Source of the DNA: Kaistia defluvii
GTDB taxonomy: Bacteria; Pseudomonadota; Alphaproteobacteria; Rhizobiales; Kaistiaceae
Assembly (NCBI RefSeq): GCF_026343955.1
Contig: NZ_JAPKNI010000005.1
Coordinates: 1-64,000, forward strand
DNA: 64,000 nucleotides
Direction: 5' to 3'
Shown: positions 35,245 through 44,669 of the stretch, piece after piece
Numbering within the stretch: position 1 is the stretch's first letter
How the letters are laid out: each line of letters opens with the position of its first letter
Notes under the pieces: model-generated
Told to the model about the DNA's origin: nothing
Database searches by the model: none
The model's input: the letters and a program-made list of their open reading frames with translations, nothing else
Position numbers and translations under genes: made by a program

Positions 35245-35454
35245 TCAAGCGTTCTGAAGGTTCGCTGCAGCCGACTTGCCGCTGCGACGGTCGGCTTCGA
35301 TGTCGAAGCTCAGCTTCTGGCCTTCGACCAGGCCGCGCATGCCAGCACGCTCGACAGCGCTGATGTGAACAAACACGTCCGGTCCGCCGCCGTCCTGCTG
35401 AATGAAACCGAAGCCCTTTTGGCCATTGAAAAACTTAACGGTGCCGGTAGCCAT
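35245..35454 (-). CDS. cspA: Cold-shock domain protein
   Basis: A 69-residue single-domain nucleic-acid chaperone that melts RNA secondary structure. RNP1 is KGFGFI (13-18) and RNP2 is VFVHI (27-31), on the five-strand OB fold starting GTVKFFNGQ; the length is standard. It is flanked by a strong terminator and a candidate promoter 130 bases upstream, so it is monocistronic with a long 5' leader, as for many cold-shock genes in which the leader controls translation. Confidence 0.96.
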   Translation of the reverse strand: MATGTVKFFNGQKGFGFIQQDGGGPDVFVHISAVERAGMRGLVEGQKLSFDIEADRRSGKSAAANLQNA

Positions 35455-35751
35455 GTCTCGTGTCCTTTGTGCATTGCTTGGCTATGGCCGCGCGACTCCC
35501 GCGTCAGCCAATCCGAGTTCCAGCGATGTCTTGGGACGCGCCGCGCGGGCATATATCAAGGCAGAGCTAAATATCGAATTCGGTCTATATAAGTCCAAAA
35601 GATCAAAACAACAAACCCATGATTTGACCGCCCGCCAAATCGTCGTGGACCAACCGGTTCCGGCGCGCTGGCGACCCCTTACTTCGCCGGTGGAAGCGCT
35701 GTCTTTCCGATTGCGCCCGGCAGCAATTCTGGCCCACACGAGGATCACCCC
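35455..35751. other. Divergent region between cspA and mazG
   Basis: No gene is supported here. The part from about 35560 to 35640 is clearly AT-rich for this genome and contains the candidate cspA promoter at 35586-35614. The stretch 35455-35579 would be the cspA leader RNA, with AAAGGA about 9 bases before its ATG. No mazG promoter could be fixed. Confidence 0.6.
35586..35614 (-). promoter_or_regulatory. Candidate sigma70-type promoter of cspA
   Basis: On the minus strand TTGTTG (35614-35609) and TATATA (35591-35586) are separated by 17 bases within AT-rich sequence. Transcription would start near 35579, giving a leader of about 125 nt before the cspA ATG at 35454, a length typical of regulated cold-shock mRNAs. 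Confidence 0.6.
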
Positions 35752-36579
35752 ATGCAGCCGTCCCGAAATATTGAGCGCCTGATCGAAATCATGGTGGCGC
35801 TGCGCGATCCGGCGACCGGCTGTTCCTGGGACAAGGTCCAGGATTTCCATTCGATCGCTCCCTACACGATCGAAGAGGCCTATGAGGTGGCCGATGCCAT
35901 CGAGCGCGGCGATCTCGTCGACCTCGAGGAAGAACTGGGCGATCTGCTGCTGCAGGTGGTCTACCACGCCCGCATGGCCGAGGAGATCGGCGCCTTCGCC
36001 TTTGGCGACGTCGTGATGGCGATCACCTCGAAGATGATCCGGCGTCATCCGCACGTCTTCGGCAGCGAGGAGGCGCGCAACGCGGGCGCCGCCAAGGGCT
36101 TCTGGGAGGCGGTGAAGGCAGAGGAGAAGCGGATCCGCGCCGCGAAGCGGCTTCAGGCGGGCCAATCCGACGCCGAGGCCCGGAGCCTGCTGGACGATGT
36201 GCCCGCCGGGATGACGACGCTCGCCCGCGCCGTCAAGTTGCAGCAGAAGGCCGGCACGGTCGGCTTCGACTGGAACGATCCGCGCGCCGTGCTCGCCAAG
36301 ATCAAGGAGGAGATCGCGGAGATCGAGCATGAACTCGACCAGCCTGCCATTTCGAAGGAACGGGTTCAGGACGAGATCGGCGACCTGCTGTTTGCCGTGG
36401 CGAACCTGGCGCGCCATGCCGAGATCGACCCGGATGCCGCCCTGCGCGGCACCAGCGAGAAGTTCCGGAACCGCTTTCGCCATATCGAAACGAGCCTGGC
36501 GACGAAGGGCCGAAGCCCCGCGGAAGCCAGTCTCGAGGAGATGGAAGAACTGTGGGTCGAGGCGAAGTCCCGCCTTTGA
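35752..36579 (+). CDS. mazG: Nucleoside triphosphate pyrophosphohydrolase MazG
   Basis: Hydrolyses (d)NTPs to monophosphate and pyrophosphate. The 275-residue protein carries two MazG domains. The first has DPATGCSWDKVQDFHSIAPY and the metal-binding EEAYEVADAIE with EELGDLLLQVVYHARMAEE. The second is around GFDWNDPRAVLAKIKEEIAEIEHEL and DEIGDLLFAVANLARHAEID. The acidic ExxE...ExxD helices are intact in both. It is divergent from cspA and converges with hflX; the hairpin at 36592 lies just after its stop. Gene order mazG-hflX-hfq is common in the group. Confidence 0.95.
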   Translation: MQPSRNIERLIEIMVALRDPATGCSWDKVQDFHSIAPYTIEEAYEVADAIERGDLVDLEEELGDLLLQVVYHARMAEEIGAFAFGDVVMAITSKMIRRHPHVFGSEEARNAGAAKGFWEAVKAEEKRIRAAKRLQAGQSDAEARSLLDDVPAGMTTLARAVKLQQKAGTVGFDWNDPRAVLAKIKEEIAEIEHELDQPAISKERVQDEIGDLLFAVANLARHAEIDPDAALRGTSEKFRNRFRHIETSLATKGRSPAEASLEEMEELWVEAKSRL

Positions 36580-36591
36580 GGCCGACGGGTG

Positions 36592-36632
36592 GATGTTCCG
36601 CGCCGCTTCGGGCGCGGAACATCAGGTCTTCT
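36592..36632 (+). terminator. Hairpin between convergent mazG and hflX
   Basis: A perfect 13-bp stem (GATGTTCCGCGCC at 36592-36604 and GGCGCGGAACATC at 36611-36623) with a GCTTCG loop is followed on the plus strand by a T-rich stretch (GGTCTTCTT). It starts 12 bases after the mazG stop and reaches the last codon of hflX, so it probably ends mazG transcripts and may act on both. Confidence 0.7.
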
Positions 36633-38076
36633 TGATGGGATCCCAGGGCTGGGCGTCGGCTTCCGGCTTGGCCTTTTCGGTAGCGACCAGCAGACGCGCG
36701 CCGGGAAACTCCCGATGGAAGATGGGCTCGTTCTTCTCGGGCACGCGGATCCGCGCGACCGTGGTGCCGTCTTCCTGATCGTCTCGCGACAGCACTTCGC
36801 CGAGATCATAGAGGCGGTGCAGCCGGGCCAGCGCGTCGCCATGCAGCGAAAGCGTGAAGACCGGCCGGTCCTCGTTCAGCCGCTGTTCGACGAGATCGAG
36901 CAGGGTGTCGACGCCCTCCCCGGTCAAGGCCGAGATCGGCACGATCGCCGGCTTGCCCTTTTCGCTATGGATCCGGCCCGCCGGGCGCGCATCGGGCGGC
37001 ATCAGGTCGATCTTGTTCCAGACCTCGATCAGGCGATCCGTCTTGCCCACCTCGACGCCCAATTGCTCGAGCACGGTCATGACGTCCTGCGCCTGCGCCT
37101 CGCTGTCCTCATGCGCGATGTCGCGCACATGCAGGATGAGCGTCGCCTCGATCACCTCTTCCAGGGTTGCCCGGAAAGCGGCGACCAGATGGGTCGGCAG
37201 GTCGGAGATGAAGCCCACCGTATCCGACAGGATCGCCTCGGTGCCGTGCGGCAGCTTGAGCCGGCGCAAGGTCGGGTCGAGGGTCGCGAACAGCAGGTCC
37301 TTGGCGAAGATGTCGGACTGGGTCAGCGTGTTGAACAGCGTCGACTTGCCGGCATTGGTGTAGCCGACGAGCGCCACGATCGGATGCGGGATCTTGCGGC
37401 GGTTCTCCCGCTGCAGGCGCCGCGTCCGGACGACGGTTTCGAGCTCGTGCTCGATGCGCGAGATGCGCTCCTGCAGCGCGCGCTTGTCCGCCTCGATCTG
37501 GGTTTCGCCGGGGCCGCCGAGGAAGCCGAAGCCGCCGCGCTGGCGTTCAAGGTGGGTCCAGCTGCGGACCAGCCGGCTCTTCTGATAGTTCAGATGCGCC
37601 AGTTCGACCTGCAGCGTGCCTTCCTTGGTCTGCGCCCGCTCGCCGAAGATCTCGAGGATCAATCCGGTTCGGTCGATAACCTTGGTGCCCCAGGCTTCTT
37701 CCAGATTCTGCTGCTGCACCGGTGTCAGCGCGTGATCGACGATCACGAGGCCGACATGATCGGCCTTCACACGCTCCGCGATCTCAAGAACCTTGCCGGA
37801 GCCGAACAGCGTCGCCGGCTTGAACATCGGCAAAGGCACGGGAATGCCTTCGACAACATCGAGCTCGATGGCGCGCGCCAGACCGATCGCCTCCTCGACA
37901 CGGGCTGCCGTGCTGCGGACTGCGCCGCGAGGATCGCCTTCGACACGCCGTCGCGTCCGCGCCGGACGAACCGGCACGAGCACGAGGGCGCGTTCGGGCA
38001 CGCGCTTTGTTTCGATGTGAGAATCGGTTGCCTCGGGCCCTTCGGCGCCTTCCGGCAGATCAGAATTTTCGGTCAA
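36622..38076 (-). CDS. hflX: Ribosome-associated GTPase HflX
   Basis: A 484-residue GTPase that splits or rescues stalled ribosomes. The N-terminal HflX domain includes [15 protein letters not shown] and [21 protein letters not shown], then the glycine-rich linker [19 protein letters not shown]. The G domain has G1 [11 protein letters not shown]3 [10 protein letters not shown] and G4 NKID. The N-terminal 40 residues are variable and the C-terminal domain is complete. Its ATG lies directly after the hfq stop, so the two are co-transcribed, as in many proteobacteria. Confidence 0.96.
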   Translation of the reverse strand: MTENSDLPEGAEGPEATDSHIETKRVPERALVLVPVRPARTRRRVEGDPRGAVRSTAARVEEAIGLARAIELDVVEGIPVPLPMFKPATLFGSGKVLEIAERVKADHVGLVIVDHALTPVQQQNLEEAWGTKVIDRTGLILEIFGERAQTKEGTLQVELAHLNYQKSRLVRSWTHLERQRGGFGFLGGPGETQIEADKRALQERISRIEHELETVVRTRRLQRENRRKIPHPIVALVGYTNAGKSTLFNTLTQSDIFAKDLLFATLDPTLRRLKLPHGTEAILSDTVGFISDLPTHLVAAFRATLEEVIEATLILHVRDIAHEDSEAQAQDVMTVLEQLGVEVGKTDRLIEVWNKIDLMPPDARPAGRIHSEKGKPAIVPISALTGEGVDTLLDLVEQRLNEDRPVFTLSLHGDALARLHRLYDLGEVLSRDDQEDGTTVARIRVPEKNEPIFHREFPGARLLVATEKAKPEADAQPWDPIKKT

Positions 38077-38331
38077 TCAGGCTCCCGGCCGCTCGCCCTC
38101 TTCGCCCGGCTCGAAGAGCTGGACGGGTGCGCCCGGCATGATGGTGGAGATGGCATGCTTGTAGACGAGCTGGGAATGGCCATCCCGGCGCAACAGCACG
38201 CAGAAATTATCGAACCAGGTGACGATGCCCTGCAACTTGACGCCATTCACCAGAAAAATCGTAAGGGGGATCTTGCTCTTCCGGACATGGTTGAGAAACG
38301 TGTCCTGAAGATTTTGTGCGCGTTCTGCCAT
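38077..38331 (-). CDS. hfq: RNA chaperone Hfq
   Basis: An 84-residue Sm-like protein that forms hexamers and pairs small RNAs with mRNAs. Sm1 covers [19 protein letters not shown] and [15 protein letters not shown]; Sm2 ends in YKHAIS, the signature of the proximal RNA-binding face. The acidic C-terminal tail is short, as usual in alphaproteobacteria. It is adjacent to hflX without a gap and 147 bp downstream of dat, where it probably has its own promoter. Confidence 0.97.
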   Translation of the reverse strand: MAERAQNLQDTFLNHVRKSKIPLTIFLVNGVKLQGIVTWFDNFCVLLRRDGHSQLVYKHAISTIMPGAPVQLFEPGEEGERPGA

Positions 38332-38478
38332 TCTTATCTCTCACGCTTGACCTTGTTGGGGACCGTGGTCCCGATGGCCGGATGTCCTCCCAGCCTTGCC
38401 GTCACTCTGCCCGGATAATCGCTTCGCGTCATCCAAGAAATTCCGTCCCTCTCCAAACCTGTGCGGATTGCGGGGCCG

Positions 38479-39357
38479 CTACCCACCCCGCGAACGGGCG
38501 GGCGCCTGGGCCGCGAACTCGTGGAAACGACGGCGCAATTCCGTCGCTACCGTGCCCGGCGAGCCGTTTCCGACCGGCTGCCCGTCGATCTCGACAACCG
38601 GCGTCACGATCGCCGTCGCGGCACTGATGAAGGCCTCCCGCGCCGCCTTCGCCTCATCGAGACTGAAGGCGCGCTCCTCGATCCGCAGCCCCGCCGCCTT
38701 GGCGACCTCGAACAGCACGGTGCGCGTGATTCCGCGCAGGATGCCGCTTTCCGCCGGACGGGTGACGATTCCGCCATCCATCGTCACGATCCACGCATTG
38801 GTCGAGGATCCTTCGGTCACCTTGCCGTCGGCATCCACGAACCAGGCCTCGTAAGCGCCGGCTTCCTTCGCCGCCTGCTTGGCCAGGACGTTGGGCAACA
38901 GCGAGGTCGTCTTGATGTCGACCCGGTCCCACCGGTTCTCCGGCACCGTGATGACGCTGACGCCCTTTTCCGCGCGCAGATCGCCGGCGCTGCGGGGGCT
39001 CGATTTCGCCGTCACGACGATCGACGGCGGCGTCCCCTCGGCGGGGAAAGCATGGTTGCGTGGCGCTACCCCGCGCGTGATCTGCAGATAGACAAGTCCG
39101 TCCTGCACGCGGTTGCGCCGCACGACCTCACGCAGCACGACGCCAAGCGCGACAAGGCTCATCGGCTGCGCGATGCGCAGTTCCTTCAGCGAGCGTTCCA
39201 GCCGCGCCATGTGGAGGGCTTCGTCGATCAGCCTTCCGTCGCGAATCTCGCAGACTTCATAGACGCCATCGGCAAACTGATAGCCGCGATCCTCCACATG
39301 AACGACCGCCTCCGGGTGGCGGAGATAGAGACCGTTCACATAGGCGAAGCGCGACAT
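38479..39357 (-). CDS. dat: D-amino-acid aminotransferase (PLP fold type IV)
   Basis: A 292-residue aminotransferase that interconverts D-amino acids and 2-oxo acids, for example to supply D-alanine or D-glutamate. It begins with YVNGLYLRHPEAVVHVEDRGYQFADGVYE, typical of the D-AAT branch. Conserved points include YLQITRGVAPRNHAFP, the catalytic lysine region KTTSLLPNVLAKQAAKEAGA, EGSSTNAWIV and the phosphate-binding ILRGITRT. It sits between ntrX and hfq, a common position in this order. Branched-chain aminotransferase activity is less likely given the N-terminal motifs. Confidence 0.92.
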   Translation of the reverse strand: MSRFAYVNGLYLRHPEAVVHVEDRGYQFADGVYEVCEIRDGRLIDEALHMARLERSLKELRIAQPMSLVALGVVLREVVRRNRVQDGLVYLQITRGVAPRNHAFPAEGTPPSIVVTAKSSPRSAGDLRAEKGVSVITVPENRWDRVDIKTTSLLPNVLAKQAAKEAGAYEAWFVDADGKVTEGSSTNAWIVTMDGGIVTRPAESGILRGITRTVLFEVAKAAGLRIEERAFSLDEAKAAREAFISAATAIVTPVVEIDGQPVGNGSPGTVATELRRRFHEFAAQAPARSRGG

Positions 39358-39438
39358 GGAATTCCTGCAAGGCTTTCGAATCAGACGTCGTTCAAGGGCT
39401 GGAAAGACGCCGCATGGGACAATGCGACGCCCGCAGCG

Positions 39439-40803
39439 TCAACCGACGCCAAGCGATTTCAACTTCCGATGCAGCGCCGACCGCTCCATGCCGACAAACT
39501 CGGCCGTGCGGGAGATGTTGCCGCCGAAGCGGTTGACCTGCGCCGTCAGATATTCGCGCTCGAAGATCTCGCGCGCGTCGCGCAGCGGCAGCGACATTAG
39601 ATGCTCGCCGCCGCGATTGGGCGTGGTCGGCAGCATCTCGCCGATCTCCGGCGGCAGCATGTCGGCCGAAATCGCCTGGCTCTCGTCGCCGCGCGCCAGG
39701 ATCAGCAGGCGTTCGACATTGTTGCGAAGCTGGCGGATGTTTCCGGGCCAGTCATGCGCCTGGAGCACGGCGAGCGCATCGGAGCCGACCGTGCGGATCG
39801 GCAGGCCGGTGGAGCGTGAAATCTGTTCGATGAAGTGACTGACAAGTTCCGGCACATCGTCACGCCGCTCCGCCAGAGCGGGAACGCGCAGCGGCACCAC
39901 CGAAAGACGGTGGAACAGATCCTCGCGAAAGCTCCCTTCGGCGATCTCATGCTCGAGGTCCCGCGCGGTCGACGAGATGATGCGCACGTCGACATTGACC
40001 TTGGTGGTGCCGTTGACGCGCTGGAAGCTCTGGTCGATCAGCACGCGCAGGATCTTGCCCTGCGTCTCGCGCGGCATGTCGGCGATCTCGTCGAGATAGA
40101 GCGTGCCGCCATGGGCCTCCTCCAGCGCGCCGACATTGCGCGCCGAGCCGGTACCGTTCTCGGTGCCGAACAGCTCATGTTCCATGCGGTCGGGCGTGAT
40201 CGCGGCGGCGTTGAGGACGACGAAGGGGCCGTCCATGCGCAGCGACGATTCATGGATTGCGCGGGCAACCAGTTCCTTGCCCGAGCCGGACGGGCCCGAG
40301 ATCATGATCCGGCTGTTGGTCGGCGCGACGCGCTCGATCGTCTGCTTGAGATGGCTCATCGCGATCGAGGAGCCGACCAGGCGACCGGTGTCGCCGGCCC
40401 GCTCGCGCAGATCGCGCACTTCACGGCGAAGCTTGGAGGCCTCCAGCGCGCGCTCGGCGATCATCAGCAGGCGGTCGGCCTTGAACGGCTTCTCGATATA
40501 GTCGTAGGCGCCGCGGCGAATGGCGGACACGGCGGTTTCGATGTTGCCATGGCCGGAGATCATCACCACCGGCAGGTCGGGATGCTGACCCTTGATGATG
40601 TCGAGCAACGTCAGGCCATCGATCCGGCTGCCGGTCAGCCAGATGTCGAGGAAGATCAGCGTTGGACGCCGCTTCTCGATTTCGGCCAGGGCGGTGTCGG
40701 TATCGCCTGCGGTACGGGTGCCATGGCCCTCGTCTTCGAGGATTCCGGCAACGAGCCCGCGGATGTCAGCTTCATCATCGATGATCAGAATATCGGACGG
40801 CAT
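39439..40803 (-). CDS. ntrX: Response regulator NtrX
   Basis: A 454-residue regulator paired with NtrY. The receiver has the acidic pair in LIIDDEADIR, the phosphoacceptor Asp in LIFLDIWLTGS and the Lys in IEKPFKA. The AAA+ domain has Walker [16 protein letters not shown] and Walker B GGTLYLDEIADM. The C-terminal helix-turn-helix ends FVGMERSALHRKLKSLG. In place of the GAFTGA loop that contacts sigma-54, the sequence reads ELFGTENGTGSARNVGALE, so it probably does not activate sigma-54 RNA polymerase. The start is 14 bases after the ntrY stop. Confidence 0.96.
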   Translation of the reverse strand: MPSDILIIDDEADIRGLVAGILEDEGHGTRTAGDTDTALAEIEKRRPTLIFLDIWLTGSRIDGLTLLDIIKGQHPDLPVVMISGHGNIETAVSAIRRGAYDYIEKPFKADRLLMIAERALEASKLRREVRDLRERAGDTGRLVGSSIAMSHLKQTIERVAPTNSRIMISGPSGSGKELVARAIHESSLRMDGPFVVLNAAAITPDRMEHELFGTENGTGSARNVGALEEAHGGTLYLDEIADMPRETQGKILRVLIDQSFQRVNGTTKVNVDVRIISSTARDLEHEIAEGSFREDLFHRLSVVPLRVPALAERRDDVPELVSHFIEQISRSTGLPIRTVGSDALAVLQAHDWPGNIRQLRNNVERLLILARGDESQAISADMLPPEIGEMLPTTPNRGGEHLMSLPLRDAREIFEREYLTAQVNRFGGNISRTAEFVGMERSALHRKLKSLGVG

Positions 40804-40817
40804 GATCTCTATCTTCG

Positions 40818-43091
40818 TCAGGCGTCTACGGGATTGGTCGTGCGGTCTACGGCAGCGCTGCCATCGCTGCCGTCGTGTTGGGGCCTTGGCAGCGTGATCC
40901 GCACCATGGCCCCGCGCCCCCCTGTGGCGACGGCGGGCGAATCGAGCAGATCGAGCTGCCCGCCATGTTCCTCGATAATCTTGCTGACGATCGCGAGGCC
41001 GAGGCCGGTGCCCTTCTCGCGCGTCGTCATGTACGGCTCCAGCAGGCGATGCCGGTTTTCATGCGGCAGGCCGATGCCGGTGTCGATGAATTCGACGACG
41101 TTGAAGTCACCCTCGACGCGGCCGCGCACCGTGATCCTAGCACCGGCCGCCTCTTCCGGCGGCAGCGCCTCGATCGCCTCGGTCGCGTTCTTCACCAGAT
41201 TGGTGAAGGCCTGCGAGATCAGGCGCGGGTCGAAGCGGCCAACCAAGGGCTCCTCGGGAAGCTGCATCTCGAAGGTGATCTCGGGATGGCTGACTTCCAT
41301 CAGGAAAACCGCCTCGCGCGCGGCTTCGCCCAGATTGCGCTCCTCGAAGGTCGGCTTCGGCATCCGTGCGAAGGACGAGAACTCGTCCACCATGCGGCCG
41401 ATATCGCCGACCTGGCGAATGATCGTCTCGGTGCACTGGTCGAAGATCTCGCGGCCTTCGACGATGTGCTTGCCGAAGCGGCGCTTGAGGCGCTCGGCCG
41501 AAAGCTGGATCGGCGTCAGCGGATTCTTGATCTCATGCGCGATACGGCGCGCGATGTCGGCCCAGGCGGCGCTGCGCTGGGCGGAGACGAGATCCGTGAT
41601 GTCATCGAGCGTGATGACATAGCCATGCTCGGTCGTATCGGATTCCTCGGTCGTCACGCGCACATTGATGGTGCGCTCGCGGCCGTCGCGAACCACGGAA
41701 ACCTGGTCGCGGTGTTCCGCGCGGTGCGGCTCGTTCAGCGACGCCTCGACCACATTCTTGAGTTCCGGCACGACCTCGGTCACGGACTGGCCAATGGGCA
41801 CGCTGTCATTCAGGCCGAGGAGACGCATCGCGCCACGGTTGGCGATGGTGACGAGGCCCCGGGCGTCGGTGCCGACGACGCCGGCGCTGACGCCGGCCAG
41901 AACGGCTTCCGTGAAGCGGCGGCGGCTGTCGATCTGCTCGCTGGCGGCGACGAGCTCGTGCCGCTGGTTGCGCAGCTCGGTCGTCATCGTGTTGAACGTC
42001 TGCCCGAGCGCGCCCAGATCGCCATCGGCGCTGCGGAAAGGCACATGCACCTCGAGATTGCCGCGGCCAATTTCATCGGCCGCATCGATCAGGCGGCGGA
42101 TCGGCGAAACCAGCCGGTTGGCGAAACCGATGCCGAGCCACACCGCCGAAAGCAGGACGACGAGCGCCAGGCCGAGATAGAGCAGCCCGAAAGCAATCTG
42201 CACGCCCCAGCGGGTCGCTTCGAGGTTCTTGTACTCGTTGACGCTCGCCGTCGTCTCGGCGATGTAGCGGATGACCTTCGGGTCGATCTCGCGCGTGATG
42301 TAGAGGAAGACGTCCGTGTAGTTCGTGAGGCGGGCTATGGCGCCGACGACGTTCGTCGCGCCAGGCGCGATCAGGATCGGTTCGGAGCCGGACTTGGCGG
42401 CGCGGGCCAGCGCATCGGCCGGCGGCGGCAGGTAGCCCGTCGAAAACTGGAAATTCGCCTGGGCGATCAGCGAACCGTCGGGCTTGACCAGGAAGACGCC
42501 GGGAATGCCGCGAAGCGCCGCCATGGAGTTCATGAAGGCCTGGAACCGATCGGGATTCTGTTCCAGCAGGGTCTGCGCCCGCTCGAAATCCGACTTCAGC
42601 CCGAGAATGTCGACCTTGAGCGTGCGGGCATGCTCCTCCGCATAGGCCTGGGCGATCGACAGCGAGGTCTCGACGATGGCGCGCGTGCGCTCGGAGAACC
42701 AGTGATCGAGCCCGCGATTGAGCGTGATCGAGGCGACGACGGCGATCAGGATCGCCGGCACGACCGCCACGATGCTGAACAGGCCGACGATGCGGATATG
42801 TAGCCGCGCCGCGGCGCGCCCCCGCCGCCGGGCGCGGATGAGGAGCGCGACTTCGAGGCATAGTTCGATGACCAGCAGGCCGGTCAGCACGCCATTGACG
42901 GCAAGTGCCCAGAACACGACCTGCTCGGTCGGCTGGATCGGCGTCAGGCCCATCAGCAGGAAGAAGCTGAAGCAGGCGCAGGTCAACGCAAGTATGACGG
43001 TGATGTAGCCGGCGGCACGCACGGTGATCCGCCGCCTGCGGCGTTCGAAATCCTGGGAAACAGGCGCAGCCGGTTCGAGGGTCGCGATCAC
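40818..43091 (-). CDS. ntrY: Sensor histidine kinase NtrY
   Basis: A 757-residue membrane kinase. Three N-terminal membrane segments lie in about residues 25-120 (ITVILALTCACFSFFLLM, ALAVNGVLTGLLVIEL, LFSIVAVVPAILIAVVAS). A periplasmic sensor follows to about 300, then a fourth segment, HAMP and a PAS domain (residues about 385-490). The kinase core has the phospho-His in [24 protein letters not shown] and the HATPase with ITFEMQL, NLVKNATEAIE and GTGLGLAIVSKIIEEHGG. It responds to nitrogen or redox state in relatives and phosphorylates NtrX. The 134-bp gap to ntrC suggests it may have its own promoter. Confidence 0.96.
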   Translation of the reverse strand: MIATLEPAAPVSQDFERRRRRITVRAAGYITVILALTCACFSFFLLMGLTPIQPTEQVVFWALAVNGVLTGLLVIELCLEVALLIRARRRGRAAARLHIRIVGLFSIVAVVPAILIAVVASITLNRGLDHWFSERTRAIVETSLSIAQAYAEEHARTLKVDILGLKSDFERAQTLLEQNPDRFQAFMNSMAALRGIPGVFLVKPDGSLIAQANFQFSTGYLPPPADALARAAKSGSEPILIAPGATNVVGAIARLTNYTDVFLYITREIDPKVIRYIAETTASVNEYKNLEATRWGVQIAFGLLYLGLALVVLLSAVWLGIGFANRLVSPIRRLIDAADEIGRGNLEVHVPFRSADGDLGALGQTFNTMTTELRNQRHELVAASEQIDSRRRFTEAVLAGVSAGVVGTDARGLVTIANRGAMRLLGLNDSVPIGQSVTEVVPELKNVVEASLNEPHRAEHRDQVSVVRDGRERTINVRVTTEESDTTEHGYVITLDDITDLVSAQRSAAWADIARRIAHEIKNPLTPIQLSAERLKRRFGKHIVEGREIFDQCTETIIRQVGDIGRMVDEFSSFARMPKPTFEERNLGEAAREAVFLMEVSHPEITFEMQLPEEPLVGRFDPRLISQAFTNLVKNATEAIEALPPEEAAGARITVRGRVEGDFNVVEFIDTGIGLPHENRHRLLEPYMTTREKGTGLGLAIVSKIIEEHGGQLDLLDSPAVATGGRGAMVRITLPRPQHDGSDGSAAVDRTTNPVDA

Positions 43092-43225
43092 GTCGCGCTT
43101 CCTTCGAGTCGATATGCCGATCCGATTCTAAAACAGCAGTCTGAGCCCTTCATGGGCCGGACCGTGGGACCGAATTGCAACAGCAATGTGGCGAGCGGGC
43201 AACAGGGTGCCCGCCACGCCCGTTT

Positions 43226-44668
43226 TCAACGCGAGTTGCGGATCACCTGGACATCGAGATCGCGGATCTTCTTTCGCAGCGTGTTGCGATTGACGCCGAG
43301 AAGCTCGGCCGCCTTGATCTGGTTGCCCCGCGTCGCCGCCAGGGCCGTGCTGATCAGCGGATATTCGACGTCGCGCAAAATGCGGTGATAAAGGCCCGGC
43401 GGCGGCAGGCCATCGCCAAAACCGTGGAAATAGGTCGACAGATGGCGCTCGACCGAACTCATCAGCGTGTCTTCCATCTCCGAACCATTGGTGGCGAGCG
43501 CTGCTGCCGGCTGGTCCAGTTCCGCGTCGATGATGTTCTCGGTGATGGTGTCCTGGGGATAGAGCGCGGCCAGGCGGCGGATCAGGTTCTCCAGTTCGCG
43601 GACATTGCCCGGCCAGCGATAGCGCTTCAGCCGCTCGACCGCCGCCGTCTCGATCTGCTTGTGCGGCAGGCCCTCCTTCTCGACGAGCGCGAAGAAGTGC
43701 CGGACCAGGTCGGGAATATCCTCGGAACGCTCGCGCAACGCCGGCAGGCGGATCGGCACGACGTTCAGGCGGAAGAACAGGTCCTCGCGGAACAGGCCCT
43801 GGTTGATCAGGATCCGCAGGTCCTTGTTGGTGGCGGCGACGATGCGGACATCGGTCTTGATCGGCGTGCGCCCGCCGACGGTCGTGTATTCGCCCTGCTG
43901 CAGCACGCGGAGAAGCCGGGTTTGCGCCTCCATCGGCATGTCGCCGATTTCGTCGAGGAACAGCGTGCCACCCTCGGCCTGTTCGAAGCGGCCGGCCGAG
44001 CGGGCCTGCGCGCCGGTGAAGGCGCCCTTCTCGTGACCGAACAATTCGCTCTCGATCAGGTCGCGCGGGATGGCGGCCATGTTGATGGCGACGAACGGAC
44101 CGGTGCGCCGTTTGCCGTAATCATGCAGGGCGCGAGCGACCAGTTCCTTGCCGGTGCCGGATTCGCCGGCGATCATCACCGTCAGGTCGGTCTGCATCAG
44201 CCGCGCGAGCACCCGGTAGATGTCCTGCATGGCGGGCGAACGGCCGACCAGCGGAATGTTCTCGCTGCCATCATCGATCCGCGCATCCTTGCTGCGCAGC
44301 TTCGGCTCGGCCAGTGCGCGGCCGACGATCGAGATCAGTTCCTTGAGGTCGAACGGCTTCGGCAGATATTCGTAGGCGCCTCGTTCCGAGGCGCGGATCG
44401 CCGTCATGAAGGTGTTCTGCGCGCTCATGACGATCACGGGCAGCTCCGGCCGCGCGCGCTTCACGCGCGGCAGCAGGTCGAACGCGTTTTCGTCCGGCAT
44501 CACCACATCGGTGATGACCAGGTCGCCCTCGCCCTGACTGACCCAGCGCCAGAGCGTCGCGGCGTTGGAGGTGAGCCGGACTTCATAGCCAGCGCGCGAC
44601 AGGGCCTGATTGAGAACCGTGCGGATCGCCGCATCGTCATCGGCCACGAGGATGGTGCCGCTCGCCAT
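43226..44668 (-). CDS. ntrC: Nitrogen regulator NtrC (sigma-54 activator)
   Basis: A 480-residue activator of nitrogen-assimilation promoters. The receiver has [11 protein letters not shown], the phosphoacceptor Asp in [12 protein letters not shown] and the Lys in LPKPFDLKE. The AAA+ domain has Walker [16 protein letters not shown], an intact GAFTGA loop ([15 protein letters not shown]) and Walker [10 protein letters not shown]. The C-terminal Fis-type helix-turn-helix is [20 protein letters not shown]. Two in-frame ATGs exist, 44677 and 44668; AAGGA spacing favours the second. It overlaps or abuts the ntrB stop. Confidence 0.96.
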   Translation of the reverse strand: MASGTILVADDDAAIRTVLNQALSRAGYEVRLTSNAATLWRWVSQGEGDLVITDVVMPDENAFDLLPRVKRARPELPVIVMSAQNTFMTAIRASERGAYEYLPKPFDLKELISIVGRALAEPKLRSKDARIDDGSENIPLVGRSPAMQDIYRVLARLMQTDLTVMIAGESGTGKELVARALHDYGKRRTGPFVAINMAAIPRDLIESELFGHEKGAFTGAQARSAGRFEQAEGGTLFLDEIGDMPMEAQTRLLRVLQQGEYTTVGGRTPIKTDVRIVAATNKDLRILINQGLFREDLFFRLNVVPIRLPALRERSEDIPDLVRHFFALVEKEGLPHKQIETAAVERLKRYRWPGNVRELENLIRRLAALYPQDTITENIIDAELDQPAAALATNGSEMEDTLMSSVERHLSTYFHGFGDGLPPPGLYHRILRDVEYPLISTALAATRGNQIKAAELLGVNRNTLRKKIRDLDVQVIRNSR

Positions 44669-44669
44669 A

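Noticed and set aside
43196-43215. 7-bp inverted repeat after ntrC (GCGGGCA with TGCCCGC) as a terminator
   Set aside because: The stem is real but no U-run follows on the minus strand; it may be a weak attenuator at most.
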